Shown here: positions 1 through 6,558 of the stretch, one piece after another
Layout of the letters: the number at the start of each line of letters is the position of its first letter
Numbering within the stretch: the first letter of the stretch is position 1
DNA from: an uncultured Lachnospiraceae bacterium
GTDB lineage: Bacteria; Bacillota; Clostridia; Lachnospirales; Lachnospiraceae
Length of the DNA: 7,204 nucleotides
Reading direction: 5' to 3'
Assembly (NCBI GenBank): GCA_937901625.1
Contig: CALDIE010000277.1
Coordinates: forward strand, 1-7,204
Made by a program: the position numbers and the translations under genes
The notes under the pieces: model-generated
Databases searched by the model: none
What the model was told of the DNA's origin: nothing
Seen by the model: the letters and a program-made list of their open reading frames with translations, nothing else

Positions 1-25
1 GTTCAGACGTGTGCTCTTCCGATCT
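1..25 (+). other. Illumina TruSeq adapter remnant (artefact)
   Basis: These 25 bases are identical to the 3' end of the Illumina TruSeq read-2/index adapter, ending in the diagnostic GTGCTCTTCCGATCT. The match is recalled from the published adapter sequence. They sit at the very edge of the window, so they are untrimmed adapter left at a contig end, not genomic DNA. They read in frame with the downstream gene and supply a false GTG start at base 11 and five false residues (MLFRS). Remove them before annotation or database submission. Confidence 0.97.
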
Positions 26-1021
26 ATCAATACATTGATCATGAGCATCCTGTATAAGGCAAATCCGGATGATGTAAAAATGATCATGATCGATCCGAAG
101 GTCGTGGAATTGAGCGTCTATAACGGAATACCGCATCTGATGATACCGGTTGTAACGGATCCCAGAAAAGCAAACGCGGCGCTTCAATGGGCTGTAAATG
201 AGATGACAAAACGATACAAGCTGTTTGCGGAGTACTCCGTCAGAGACCTCAGCAATTTTAACAAGCGTGTTACAGATCTCAAAAAACAGCATCGTCCGGA
301 TATACCGGATAAGATGCCCCAGATCATCGTGATCGTGGACGAGTTGGCCGATCTGATGATGGTTGCCTCCAAGGAAGTGGAGGAATCCATATGCCGTATC
401 GCGCAATTGGCACGTGCAGCCGGAATCCATCTGATCATCGCCACGCAGCGTCCATCTGTAAATGTCATTACCGGTCTGATCAAGGCAAACATGCCTAGCC
501 GTGTAGCCTTTAAAGTATCCAGCAATGTGGACTCCAGAACGATCCTTGACATGGGTGGTGCTGAAAAACTCTTAGGAAAAGGCGATATGTTGTTCTATCC
601 TCAGGGATATCCGAAGCCTTTACGTGTTCAGGGAGCCTTTGTATCCGATGAGGAAGTGACAAGGGTTGTTGACTTCTTAAAGCAAAACGCAGGTGACGAT
701 ATCTATGATAAGACCGTTCAGGAACTGATCTATTCAAGCGGTGAAGAAGCGACAGAGTCCGGTGAGAACAACTCTTCCGGTAGCAGCGCCCGTGACGATC
801 TTGATTTGTATTTTGAAGAAGCCGCAAGGTACGTCATCGAAAAAGAGAAGGCGTCAAGCGGTATGCTTCAAAGAGTCTATAAGATCGGATTTAACCGTGC
901 GGCCAGGATCATCGATCAGATGGAAGCCGCGGGTATCGTCGGTCCGGAAGAAGGTACGAAGCCCAGAAGAGTCCTTATGACCATGGATCAATTGGATGAG
1001 TATCTCGCAAGCAGAAAATAG
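26..1021 (+). CDS. ftsK: DNA translocase FtsK/SpoIIIE, 3' partial
   Basis: This is the C-terminal part of a hexameric, ATP-driven double-stranded DNA pump that clears chromosome ends from the division or sporulation septum. Genomic coding begins at base 26 with INTLIMSILY, which in the family directly follows the Walker A (GKSVC) motif. The P-loop lysine, the membrane domain and the true start are therefore missing because the contig ends, not because of mutation. Still present are a Walker B strand IIVIVDE (bases 323-343), the conserved RAAGIHLIIATQRPSVNVITG block (about 425-475) that follows it, the SRVAFKVSSNVDSRTILD segment, and GKGDMLFYP. After a Ser/Glu-rich linker (about 740-795) comes the winged-helix gamma domain (about 797-1018) with SSGMLQRVYKIGFNRAARI and GIVGP, which reads oriented chromosomal sequences (KOPS/SRS type). 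The stop is TAG at 1019-1021. The sequence does not separate FtsK from SpoIIIE; in a sporulating clostridium the one protein may serve both roles. Confidence 0.96.
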   Translation: MNTLIMSILYKANPDDVKMIMIDPKVVELSVYNGIPHLMIPVVTDPRKANAALQWAVNEMTKRYKLFAEYSVRDLSNFNKRVTDLKKQHRPDIPDKMPQIIVIVDELADLMMVASKEVEESICRIAQLARAAGIHLIIATQRPSVNVITGLIKANMPSRVAFKVSSNVDSRTILDMGGAEKLLGKGDMLFYPQGYPKPLRVQGAFVSDEEVTRVVDFLKQNAGDDIYDKTVQELIYSSGEEATESGENNSSGSSARDDLDLYFEEAARYVIEKEKASSGMLQRVYKIGFNRAARIIDQMEAAGIVGPEEGTKPRRVLMTMDQLDEYLASRK

Positions 1022-1091
1022 AGTTTTATGATAATAAATATGTCGATATAGGAAAATCGGGAACAAAAATAACAAGAGGAGTGCATACTAT

Positions 1092-2765
1092 ATGAAGACC
1101 GATATTGAGATTGCTCAGGAGGCCAAAATGCTTCCCATTGAGGAAATTGCAGGGGAACTGGACATCGACAGAAACGACCTTGAATTTTACGGCCGGTACA
1201 AAGCCAAGTTAAGTGATGACCTGCTTAAGCGGATTTCCGGTAAAAAAGACGGAAAACTGATCCTGGTAACGGCTATCAATCCGACGCCTGCCGGTGAAGG
1301 AAAGACAACGATCAGTGTAGGTCTGGCACAGGCCATGAAAAAGATCGATAAAAAGGCTGTACTGTGTCTTCGTGAACCCTCTTTGGGACCCTGCTTTGGC
1401 ATGAAGGGCGGCGCTGCCGGCGGCGGATATTCGCAGGTAGTTCCCATGGAAGACTTAAACCTTCATTTTACCGGTGATTTTCATGCCATCACATCCGCAA
1501 ACAATCTTCTGGCCGCATTGATCGACAATCATATCCATCAGGGAAATGAACTTCAGATCGATACACGTCAGATCGTATGGAAGCGCTGCATGGATATGAA
1601 TGATCGTGCGCTCCGCCACATCGTGGTAGGTCTTGGAAACAAGACGGACGGTTTTGTCAGAGAGGATTCCTTTGTGATCACGGTGGCTTCCGAGATCATG
1701 GCGATCTTATGCCTCGCTGAAGACATGAACGATCTGAAAGATAAGTTAGGCCGCATCATTGTAGCATATAACCTGAAAGGGGAGCCTGTTTACGCAGCCG
1801 ATCTCAATGCCGTAGGTCCGATGGCCGCCCTGTTAAAAGACGCTATTAAACCCAATCTCGTACAGACCTTAGAGCATACGCCGGTATTGGTTCACGGCGG
1901 TCCTTTCGCAAATATAGCGCATGGATGCAACAGCGTGATCGCCACCAAGACCGGTCTGAAACTGGGCGATATTGTGATCACGGAGGCCGGATTCGGCGCC
2001 GATCTCGGAGCTGAGAAGTTTCTCGATATCAAGTGCCGTAAGGCGGGGATCTCCCCGGATGCCGTTGTCATCGTCGCCACCATCAAGGCTTTAAAGTATA
2101 ACGGCGGCGTTAAGAAGGAAGATCTTAAGAAGGAAAATACAGAGGCTTTACGGACCGGATCCGCAAATCTGATCCGTCACATCAACAATATGAAAAAGTA
2201 TCACCTGCCTGTTGTTGTGACAATAAATCACTATTTAGAGGATACCGAGGCTGAAATCGCTCTGCTTTCCGATATCTGTCGTGAAAACGGAGTTAACTTT
2301 ACGGTTTCCGATGTATGGGCCAAGGGTGGAGACGGTGCTATTGAGTTAGCAGAAAAACTGATCCGTTTACTCGATGAACCCGGAAAAGAACCCTTTGCCT
2401 GCCTGTATCCGGATGATATGTCCTTAAAAGATAAGATCTTAACCGTTGCAAAGGAAATCTACGGTGCTGACGGAGTGGAGTATTCCGCAAAAGCGCTCAC
2501 CCAGCTGAAGAAGGTTGAGAGTTTAGGGTACGAAGATCTGCCGATCTGTATGGCGAAGACACCGTATTCCTTATCCGACGATCCTTTGAAACTCGGAAGC
2601 CCGACCGGTTTTGATATCCATGTGCGCGAGATCTATGTATCCGCCGGTGCAGGCTTTGTGGTCGTATTGTTAGGCGAGATCATGACCATGCCGGGACTTC
2701 CAAAACATCCGGCTGCTTATGGTATAGATGTAAACGAAGAAGGAAAGATTACAGGATTGTTCTGA
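1092..2765 (+). CDS. fhs: Formate--tetrahydrofolate ligase
   Basis: This cytosolic enzyme (EC 6.3.4.3) uses ATP to join formate to tetrahydrofolate, giving 10-formyl-THF. At 557 residues it is full length for the bacterial family (about 555-560). Visible signatures are the P-loop-like TPAGEGKTT (residues 65-73), REPSLGPCFGMKGGAAGGG (94-112), REDSFVITVASE (190-201), HGGPFANIAHGCNS (268-281), TEAGFGADLGAEKF (297-310) and the typical C-terminal GLPKHPAAYGIDV. The ATG is supported by AGAGGAG at 1075-1081, 10 nt upstream. A 70-bp AT-rich gap separates it from the translocase gene, and folD follows after 28 bp, so the two act on consecutive folate intermediates from one transcript. The product feeds purine and formyl-Met-tRNA synthesis, and the methyl branch of acetogenesis where that pathway exists; nothing else in the window shows that it does here. 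No oddity was seen in the reading frame. Confidence 0.98.
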   Translation: MKTDIEIAQEAKMLPIEEIAGELDIDRNDLEFYGRYKAKLSDDLLKRISGKKDGKLILVTAINPTPAGEGKTTISVGLAQAMKKIDKKAVLCLREPSLGPCFGMKGGAAGGGYSQVVPMEDLNLHFTGDFHAITSANNLLAALIDNHIHQGNELQIDTRQIVWKRCMDMNDRALRHIVVGLGNKTDGFVREDSFVITVASEIMAILCLAEDMNDLKDKLGRIIVAYNLKGEPVYAADLNAVGPMAALLKDAIKPNLVQTLEHTPVLVHGGPFANIAHGCNSVIATKTGLKLGDIVITEAGFGADLGAEKFLDIKCRKAGISPDAVVIVATIKALKYNGGVKKEDLKKENTEALRTGSANLIRHINNMKKYHLPVVVTINHYLEDTEAEIALLSDICRENGVNFTVSDVWAKGGDGAIELAEKLIRLLDEPGKEPFACLYPDDMSLKDKILTVAKEIYGADGVEYSAKALTQLKKVESLGYEDLPICMAKTPYSLSDDPLKLGSPTGFDIHVREIYVSAGAGFVVVLLGEIMTMPGLPKHPAAYGIDVNEEGKITGLF

Positions 2766-2793
2766 TCTTTAACAAAATAAGGAGGAATTAAGT

Positions 2794-3639
2794 ATGGCAA
2801 CGATCATTGACGGCAAAAAAATCTCTCAGACCATCAAGGATGAGCTCAAAGAGAAAGTGGCAGAGTATAAACAAAACGGAGTTGAGATCGCATTGGCCGT
2901 GATCCTTGTAGGAAATGATCCAGCGTCTTCCGTTTATGTAGGAAACAAAAAGAAAGCCTGCGAATATATCGGCATCCGTTCTCTATCCTACGAACTGCCG
3001 GAGGAGACGAGTGAGGAAGAGCTTCTTACTTTGATCGATACATTAAATAAGGACGACAGTGTTAACGGTATTCTGGTCCAGCTTCCTTTACCGAAACATA
3101 TCGAAGAAAAGAAAGTGATCCGTGCGATCTCTCCCAAAAAGGATGTAGACGGCTTTCATCCCGAAAACGTCGGCGCGCTTCTGATCGGTGAACCGGGATA
3201 TGTATCCTGCACACCGGCCGGCATCATTGAGCTATTAAGGAGAAGCAATGTGGAGATCGAAGGAAAAGAATGCGTAGTCATCGGCCGCTCCAATATTGTA
3301 GGAAAACCGATGGGCGTATTGCTCCTACGTGAAAACGGAACCGTTACCGTTACACATTCCAGAACAAAAGATTTAAAGGAAGTATGTAAGAGAGCCGATA
3401 TTCTCGTGGTAGCTATCGGAAAGCCCATGATGATCACTGCGGATTATGTAAAAGAGGGCGCTGTCGTTATCGATGTCGGTATTCACAGAAAAGAAGACGG
3501 AAAGCTTTGCGGAGATGTTGATTTTTCTTCTGTTGAACCGGTTGCCGGCGCGATCACACCCGTTCCGGGCGGCGTAGGTCCCATGACCATCGCTATGTTG
3601 ATGAAGAATTGTGTAGATAGTATATCCTTACTTTCATGA
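2794..3639 (+). CDS. folD: Bifunctional methylene-THF dehydrogenase / methenyl-THF cyclohydrolase
   Basis: FolD (EC 1.5.1.5 and 3.5.4.9) reversibly oxidises 5,10-methylene-THF to 5,10-methenyl-THF with NAD(P) and hydrolyses that to 10-formyl-THF, the product of the preceding gene. It has 281 residues, normal for the family. The active-site block SSVYVGNKKKA (45-55) carries the conserved Tyr48 and catalytic Lys52; VQLPLP (95-100) carries Gln96; KDVDGFHPENVG (116-127) carries Asp119. The Rossmann dinucleotide site is GRSNIVGKPMG (164-174), and PVPGGVGPMTIAMLMKN (256-272) closes the C-terminus. The start is fixed by AAGGAGG at 2779-2785, 8 nt before ATG. Coupling to fhs at 28 bp is a common clostridial arrangement. 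Cofactor preference (NAD or NADP) cannot be told from these motifs with confidence. The next gene starts 10 nt after its stop. Confidence 0.98.
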   Translation: MATIIDGKKISQTIKDELKEKVAEYKQNGVEIALAVILVGNDPASSVYVGNKKKACEYIGIRSLSYELPEETSEEELLTLIDTLNKDDSVNGILVQLPLPKHIEEKKVIRAISPKKDVDGFHPENVGALLIGEPGYVSCTPAGIIELLRRSNVEIEGKECVVIGRSNIVGKPMGVLLLRENGTVTVTHSRTKDLKEVCKRADILVVAIGKPMMITADYVKEGAVVIDVGIHRKEDGKLCGDVDFSSVEPVAGAITPVPGGVGPMTIAMLMKNCVDSISLLS

Positions 3640-3641
3640 GG
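3636..3641 (+). promoter_or_regulatory. Ribosome binding site overlapping the folD stop codon
   Basis: ATGAGG contains the folD TGA (3637-3639) and a GAGG core (3638-3641) placed 8 nt before the ATG at 3650. No other Shine-Dalgarno-like sequence lies in the 10-nt gap. Initiation of the 686-residue protein is thus likely to depend on, or at least benefit from, ribosomes terminating on folD (translational coupling). The coupling is inferred; the overlap is directly visible. Confidence 0.6.
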
Positions 3642-3649
3642 CTTAAAAT

Positions 3650-5710
3650 ATGAAATGTCCTAATTGCGGTACTGATATTCGGGAGGATCTTCTGATCTGC
3701 GAAGTATGCGGAACAGAGATCCAGGTAGTTCCCGATTTTGAGCCGGAAATCGAAAAAAGTATAACGGAATCCCTGCCGCGGCTGGATCTGCAGGAAGAAT
3801 ACATTACAGATCCGGAAAGCCTTTATTATCGTTACGGTCAGCCTTATACCGGCTATTATTATACGGAAGACGGCTCTGCTTTTGATATGAAGCTGTATTA
3901 TGAAAACGGCGCTCTCTTTGAAGGTGATCTGGTCTATGGAGACGGAACGCCCTACGGTGCTCCTTTATTCTACGAGGATGGACTGCCTTATGAGGGCGGA
4001 TTGTACTATGAAAACGGCGATCCGGTCGGCGGATCTGAGGCAGTCGCGCCTGCAGCGCAAAAAGAGCCGGCAGAATCGGCTGCGCCCGTTGATCAGAATG
4101 TTCAGGCTCAAGACGATCCCTACGAAGAAGAGGATGACGATCTGTACTTTACGGATGTTTTAGGCAGTGCTGAAACAAACGGTCTTTCCGAAGAGATCGG
4201 AGATACAAATCCGATCTCTCAGAAAAAGAACCTATCACAGGAAGTCGAAACCGCCGTTTATGCTCATGAGGAAGACGAAGAAGAGGAACTCGATGATTTT
4301 GACGAGGAATACTTCGGAGATGATTATGACGATTTTGAAGAATATGATGTAGCCTTTGATGAAGATTTCTCCATCAACCAGGCGATCAAAGCATTTAAGA
4401 ACAGCAAGTTTAAGAGTCTCTATCTCCTGGTTCTGATCGTTATTCTGGTGTTTATCCTGATGGTGGTATCCTGGATCAGTCGCCTGATCTATCAAAAGAC
4501 CTCTCCCAATTATCAGGTAGAACTGGCGCAAGCCTCTGCCGCAAACGGAGATTATGAGAGCGCCATCGAATATATTAATAAAGCGATCTCCTTAGATAAC
4601 GGCAACAGTACCTATAAATTTGACTTATGCGATTATTACCTGGCCAATCAGGAAGAAGATAAGGCTATCCTGACTCTCTGGGATATCATTTACGCAAAAG
4701 ATTCCAATTCCCAGAAAGCATACGAGAGATTGATCAACTATTATGCACAAAGGGATGACTTTTATACCATTCAGATCATTCTCGGCAATTGCAATGACGA
4801 ACTGATCCTGGCCAACTTCCAGGAATATCTGGCCAATCCGCCCGAGTTCAGCGTGGACGCCGGCGTCTATGATGATGTGGTGGCCCTCACACTTTCTTCA
4901 GTAACAAACGGAACCATTTATTATACTTTAGACGGTATGGATCCCACCTTAAACAGCACCGTATACACAACGCCGATCTATCTGGAGATGGGTATACACG
5001 AAGTCAAGGCTCTCTTTGAAAACAACTACGGCATCACATCCTCCGTTGTATCCAAGATGTATACCATCGACATCGATGTACCGGATGCTCCGGAGATCTA
5101 TCTTGAAAGCGGTGATTATACATCACCGGAGATGATCGAAGTCGGAGTTGCCGCTCATACGACCGTATACTACACGACAGACGGAACATTGCCGGATAAC
5201 AACAGTACCGAATATACCTGCCCCATACCTATGCCTGTCGGAAAAAGTCATTTTATCTTTGTTGCGTACAATGAAGATAATTATCCCGGAGAGTTTTCCG
5301 AAGCAGATTACAATCTGGCTCTGAATTCCGATATCATTGTTCAGGAGGAGATCGATAATATCAAGCGCTACAACCTGGCGGTGGGACGTACAACCAATGA
5401 GCAGGGAAGTGTCAGCGGAAGCAGCAATTCACGCTATACCTATATTGTTAATTCCGCGATCACTCTTAACAGTAACGTTTATTATATCCTTACGGAAAAT
5501 CTCGTAGATTCCGATGGTAATTCCATGAGAACCGGAACCTATTACCTTGCCGACATCCGTACCGGCAGCCTCTATAAGGCCAGCCGGGACGATGATGGAA
5601 TCTTTAGCAGGGGTGATCTGGTCAACCCGGAATTATACGCGTTACCGGAGCCGACACCTACGCCGGTTGTAAATACCGTGACCAGCGTCGTTACCCCCGG
5701 TGTCGATTGA
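3650..5710 (+). CDS. Zinc-ribbon, 12-mer repeat, single-TM, TPR and Fn3_assoc domain protein of unknown function
   Basis: I do not recognise a named gene. The 686 residues read as a chain of modules. An N-terminal zinc ribbon has CPNC (3-6) and CEVC (17-20). A tyrosine/glycine-rich array of six 12-residue units spans 59-130. An acidic linker peaks at 207-240 with 22 Asp/Glu in 34 residues. A lysine-containing stretch (247-255) precedes one hydrophobic TM segment (about 257-277). A helical TPR-like region follows (about 288-375, with GDYESAIEYINKAISLD). Two chitobiase-C-terminal/Fn3_assoc-type beta domains come next (about 398-473 and 481-556), each with a YYTxDG...P..NSTxYTxPI core. The protein ends with an unassigned domain of about 100 residues and a Pro/Thr tail (PEPTPTPVV). 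There is no signal peptide. Lysines before the TM suggest an N-in topology, with the ribbon and repeats in the cytoplasm and TPR and Fn3_assoc domains outside. Similar zinc-ribbon/TPR/Fn3_assoc proteins are familiar in Lachnospiraceae, but their role is not known to me. A structural, scaffolding or envelope-sensing role would be inference. Confidence 0.9.
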   Translation: MKCPNCGTDIREDLLICEVCGTEIQVVPDFEPEIEKSITESLPRLDLQEEYITDPESLYYRYGQPYTGYYYTEDGSAFDMKLYYENGALFEGDLVYGDGTPYGAPLFYEDGLPYEGGLYYENGDPVGGSEAVAPAAQKEPAESAAPVDQNVQAQDDPYEEEDDDLYFTDVLGSAETNGLSEEIGDTNPISQKKNLSQEVETAVYAHEEDEEEELDDFDEEYFGDDYDDFEEYDVAFDEDFSINQAIKAFKNSKFKSLYLLVLIVILVFILMVVSWISRLIYQKTSPNYQVELAQASAANGDYESAIEYINKAISLDNGNSTYKFDLCDYYLANQEEDKAILTLWDIIYAKDSNSQKAYERLINYYAQRDDFYTIQIILGNCNDELILANFQEYLANPPEFSVDAGVYDDVVALTLSSVTNGTIYYTLDGMDPTLNSTVYTTPIYLEMGIHEVKALFENNYGITSSVVSKMYTIDIDVPDAPEIYLESGDYTSPEMIEVGVAAHTTVYYTTDGTLPDNNSTEYTCPIPMPVGKSHFIFVAYNEDNYPGEFSEADYNLALNSDIIVQEEIDNIKRYNLAVGRTTNEQGSVSGSSNSRYTYIVNSAITLNSNVYYILTENLVDSDGNSMRTGTYYLADIRTGSLYKASRDDDGIFSRGDLVNPELYALPEPTPTPVVNTVTSVVTPGVD
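3824..4039 (+). repeat. Six tandem 12-residue (36-bp) coding repeats, MORN-like
   Basis: Within the 686-residue protein, units start at residues 59, 71, 83, 95, 107 and 119 with an exact 12-residue period and no indels. The cores read YYRYGQPYTG, YTEDGSAFDM, YYENGALFEG, VYGDGTPYGA, FYEDGLPYEG and YYENGDPVGG, giving a consensus L-(Y/F/V)-Y-x-(D/N)-G-x-x-(Y/F)-x-G-x. The units are diverged at DNA level, although YYENG recurs with nearly the same codons near 3896 and 4008, so this is an old protein repeat rather than a recent DNA expansion. Spacing and composition recall half of a MORN-type beta-hairpin repeat (about 23 residues). The MORN link is inference. Confidence 0.85.
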
Positions 5711-5755
5711 TACTGTAAATCTTGATGTCATTTAGGATCATAAAGGAGCAAAACA

Positions 5756-6544
5756 ATGGGATGGTGTCCAAACTGTAAGTATGAATATACTGCCGGAATC
5801 ACAAACTGCAAGAAATGCGGCGCTTTGTTGGTCGATGATCTGAGCAAAGTCAGCAGGGAATCGTCCTTTGAAGGATCGACGACAGAAGCGATCGAAGAAA
5901 AAAAGGAGGATTCCTCCTACGAATCATTTCCCGAATATTCCTATTCCGGAAATGAAACATTTACTCCCGAAGAAAACAATCTTCCGGAACTCGGATACGT
6001 AACGAAGCCGGCAAATGCGCAAAACGCCAGCTCAAACGACCACGGACAGATTCGCCGGGTTGTAAATACAAAAACGTATGCCTCCCAAAAAGCCAAAGCA
6101 GACGATCTTTTGGGGGCTGCGGGAGCCTTTGTGACCGTCGGAACCTTATCCCTGATACTCGTCGTTCTGGGAGCAAGCGGCATACTTCCCTTTAAACTCA
6201 CCACCTACGGTAAGATCGTTTTTGCTGTCGGTATGGGAGTGTTCTCACTTGCTCTCTATATTCTGGCTGTACTTAATTTCCGTGAAGGCAAGAGGATCCT
6301 CGGAGGCGTCAACAAAGAGACGGATCTTGCCAAAGAGATCTCTTCCTGGTATAAAGCCAATCTGACCGCGGAAACCATAGATGAAAACCTTTTTACAGGT
6401 CAGTACAGTGATCTGACGGAAGAAGAAAAGTATTTCAGACGCGCAGCAAAGATCAGCTATCTGATCAACCAGAAGTTTATGAACCTGGATCCTCAATATC
6501 TGGATCGTGTCGTTGAGGATGCCTATCAGTATTTGTATGAATAA
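5756..6544 (+). CDS. Zinc-ribbon protein with two transmembrane segments, unknown function
   Basis: A 262-residue protein with no name I can assign. It begins with a short zinc ribbon, CPNC (4-7) and CKKC (18-21), within a typical GITNCKKCGALLV context. A polar, Ser/Glu-rich, probably disordered linker (about 30-115) follows. Two hydrophobic segments (about 118-144 and 152-174) are joined by a short loop, and a soluble, charged, helical C-terminal region (about 175-262) completes it. With two TMs both termini should be on the same side, most simply the cytoplasm, since a zinc ribbon is expected there. The ATG is preceded by AAAGGAG at 5742-5748, 7 nt away. It lies 45 bp after the larger zinc-ribbon membrane protein and 14 bp before rlmH, so it is probably co-transcribed with both. 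The shared ribbon plus membrane design suggests the two proteins work at the same site; that is inference from layout only. Confidence 0.9.
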   Translation: MGWCPNCKYEYTAGITNCKKCGALLVDDLSKVSRESSFEGSTTEAIEEKKEDSSYESFPEYSYSGNETFTPEENNLPELGYVTKPANAQNASSNDHGQIRRVVNTKTYASQKAKADDLLGAAGAFVTVGTLSLILVVLGASGILPFKLTTYGKIVFAVGMGVFSLALYILAVLNFREGKRILGGVNKETDLAKEISSWYKANLTAETIDENLFTGQYSDLTEEEKYFRRAAKISYLINQKFMNLDPQYLDRVVEDAYQYLYE

Positions 6545-6558
6545 GAGAGTGCCGTCCC

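Noticed and set aside
11..25. GTG at base 11 as the start of the translocase gene
   Set aside because: It lies inside adapter sequence, and the protein is plainly truncated at its N-terminus relative to the FtsK/SpoIIIE family.
1022..1091. Possible promoter or tetrahydrofolate riboswitch upstream of fhs
   Set aside because: The AT-rich gap contains TATGAT (1027-1032), which resembles a -10 box, but no acceptable -35 lies about 17 bp upstream (CTCGCA). The 70-bp gap is too short for a typical THF riboswitch and shows no convincing paired stems.
1092..3639. Evidence for a full Wood-Ljungdahl (acetogenesis) cluster
   Set aside because: Only fhs and folD are present. Both are widespread in non-acetogenic clostridia, and no metF, acs or codh genes are in the window.
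4235..4531. 98-residue minus-strand open frame inside the large zinc-ribbon gene
   Set aside because: It is the antisense of the acidic linker and TM coding region, has no ribosome binding site or recognisable motif, and overlaps a well-supported gene completely.
5711..5755. Possible internal promoter between the two zinc-ribbon genes
   Set aside because: TTGATG at 5722-5727 resembles a -35 box, but no TATAAT-like hexamer follows at the right spacing before the start codon. No hairpin with a T-run is seen either.
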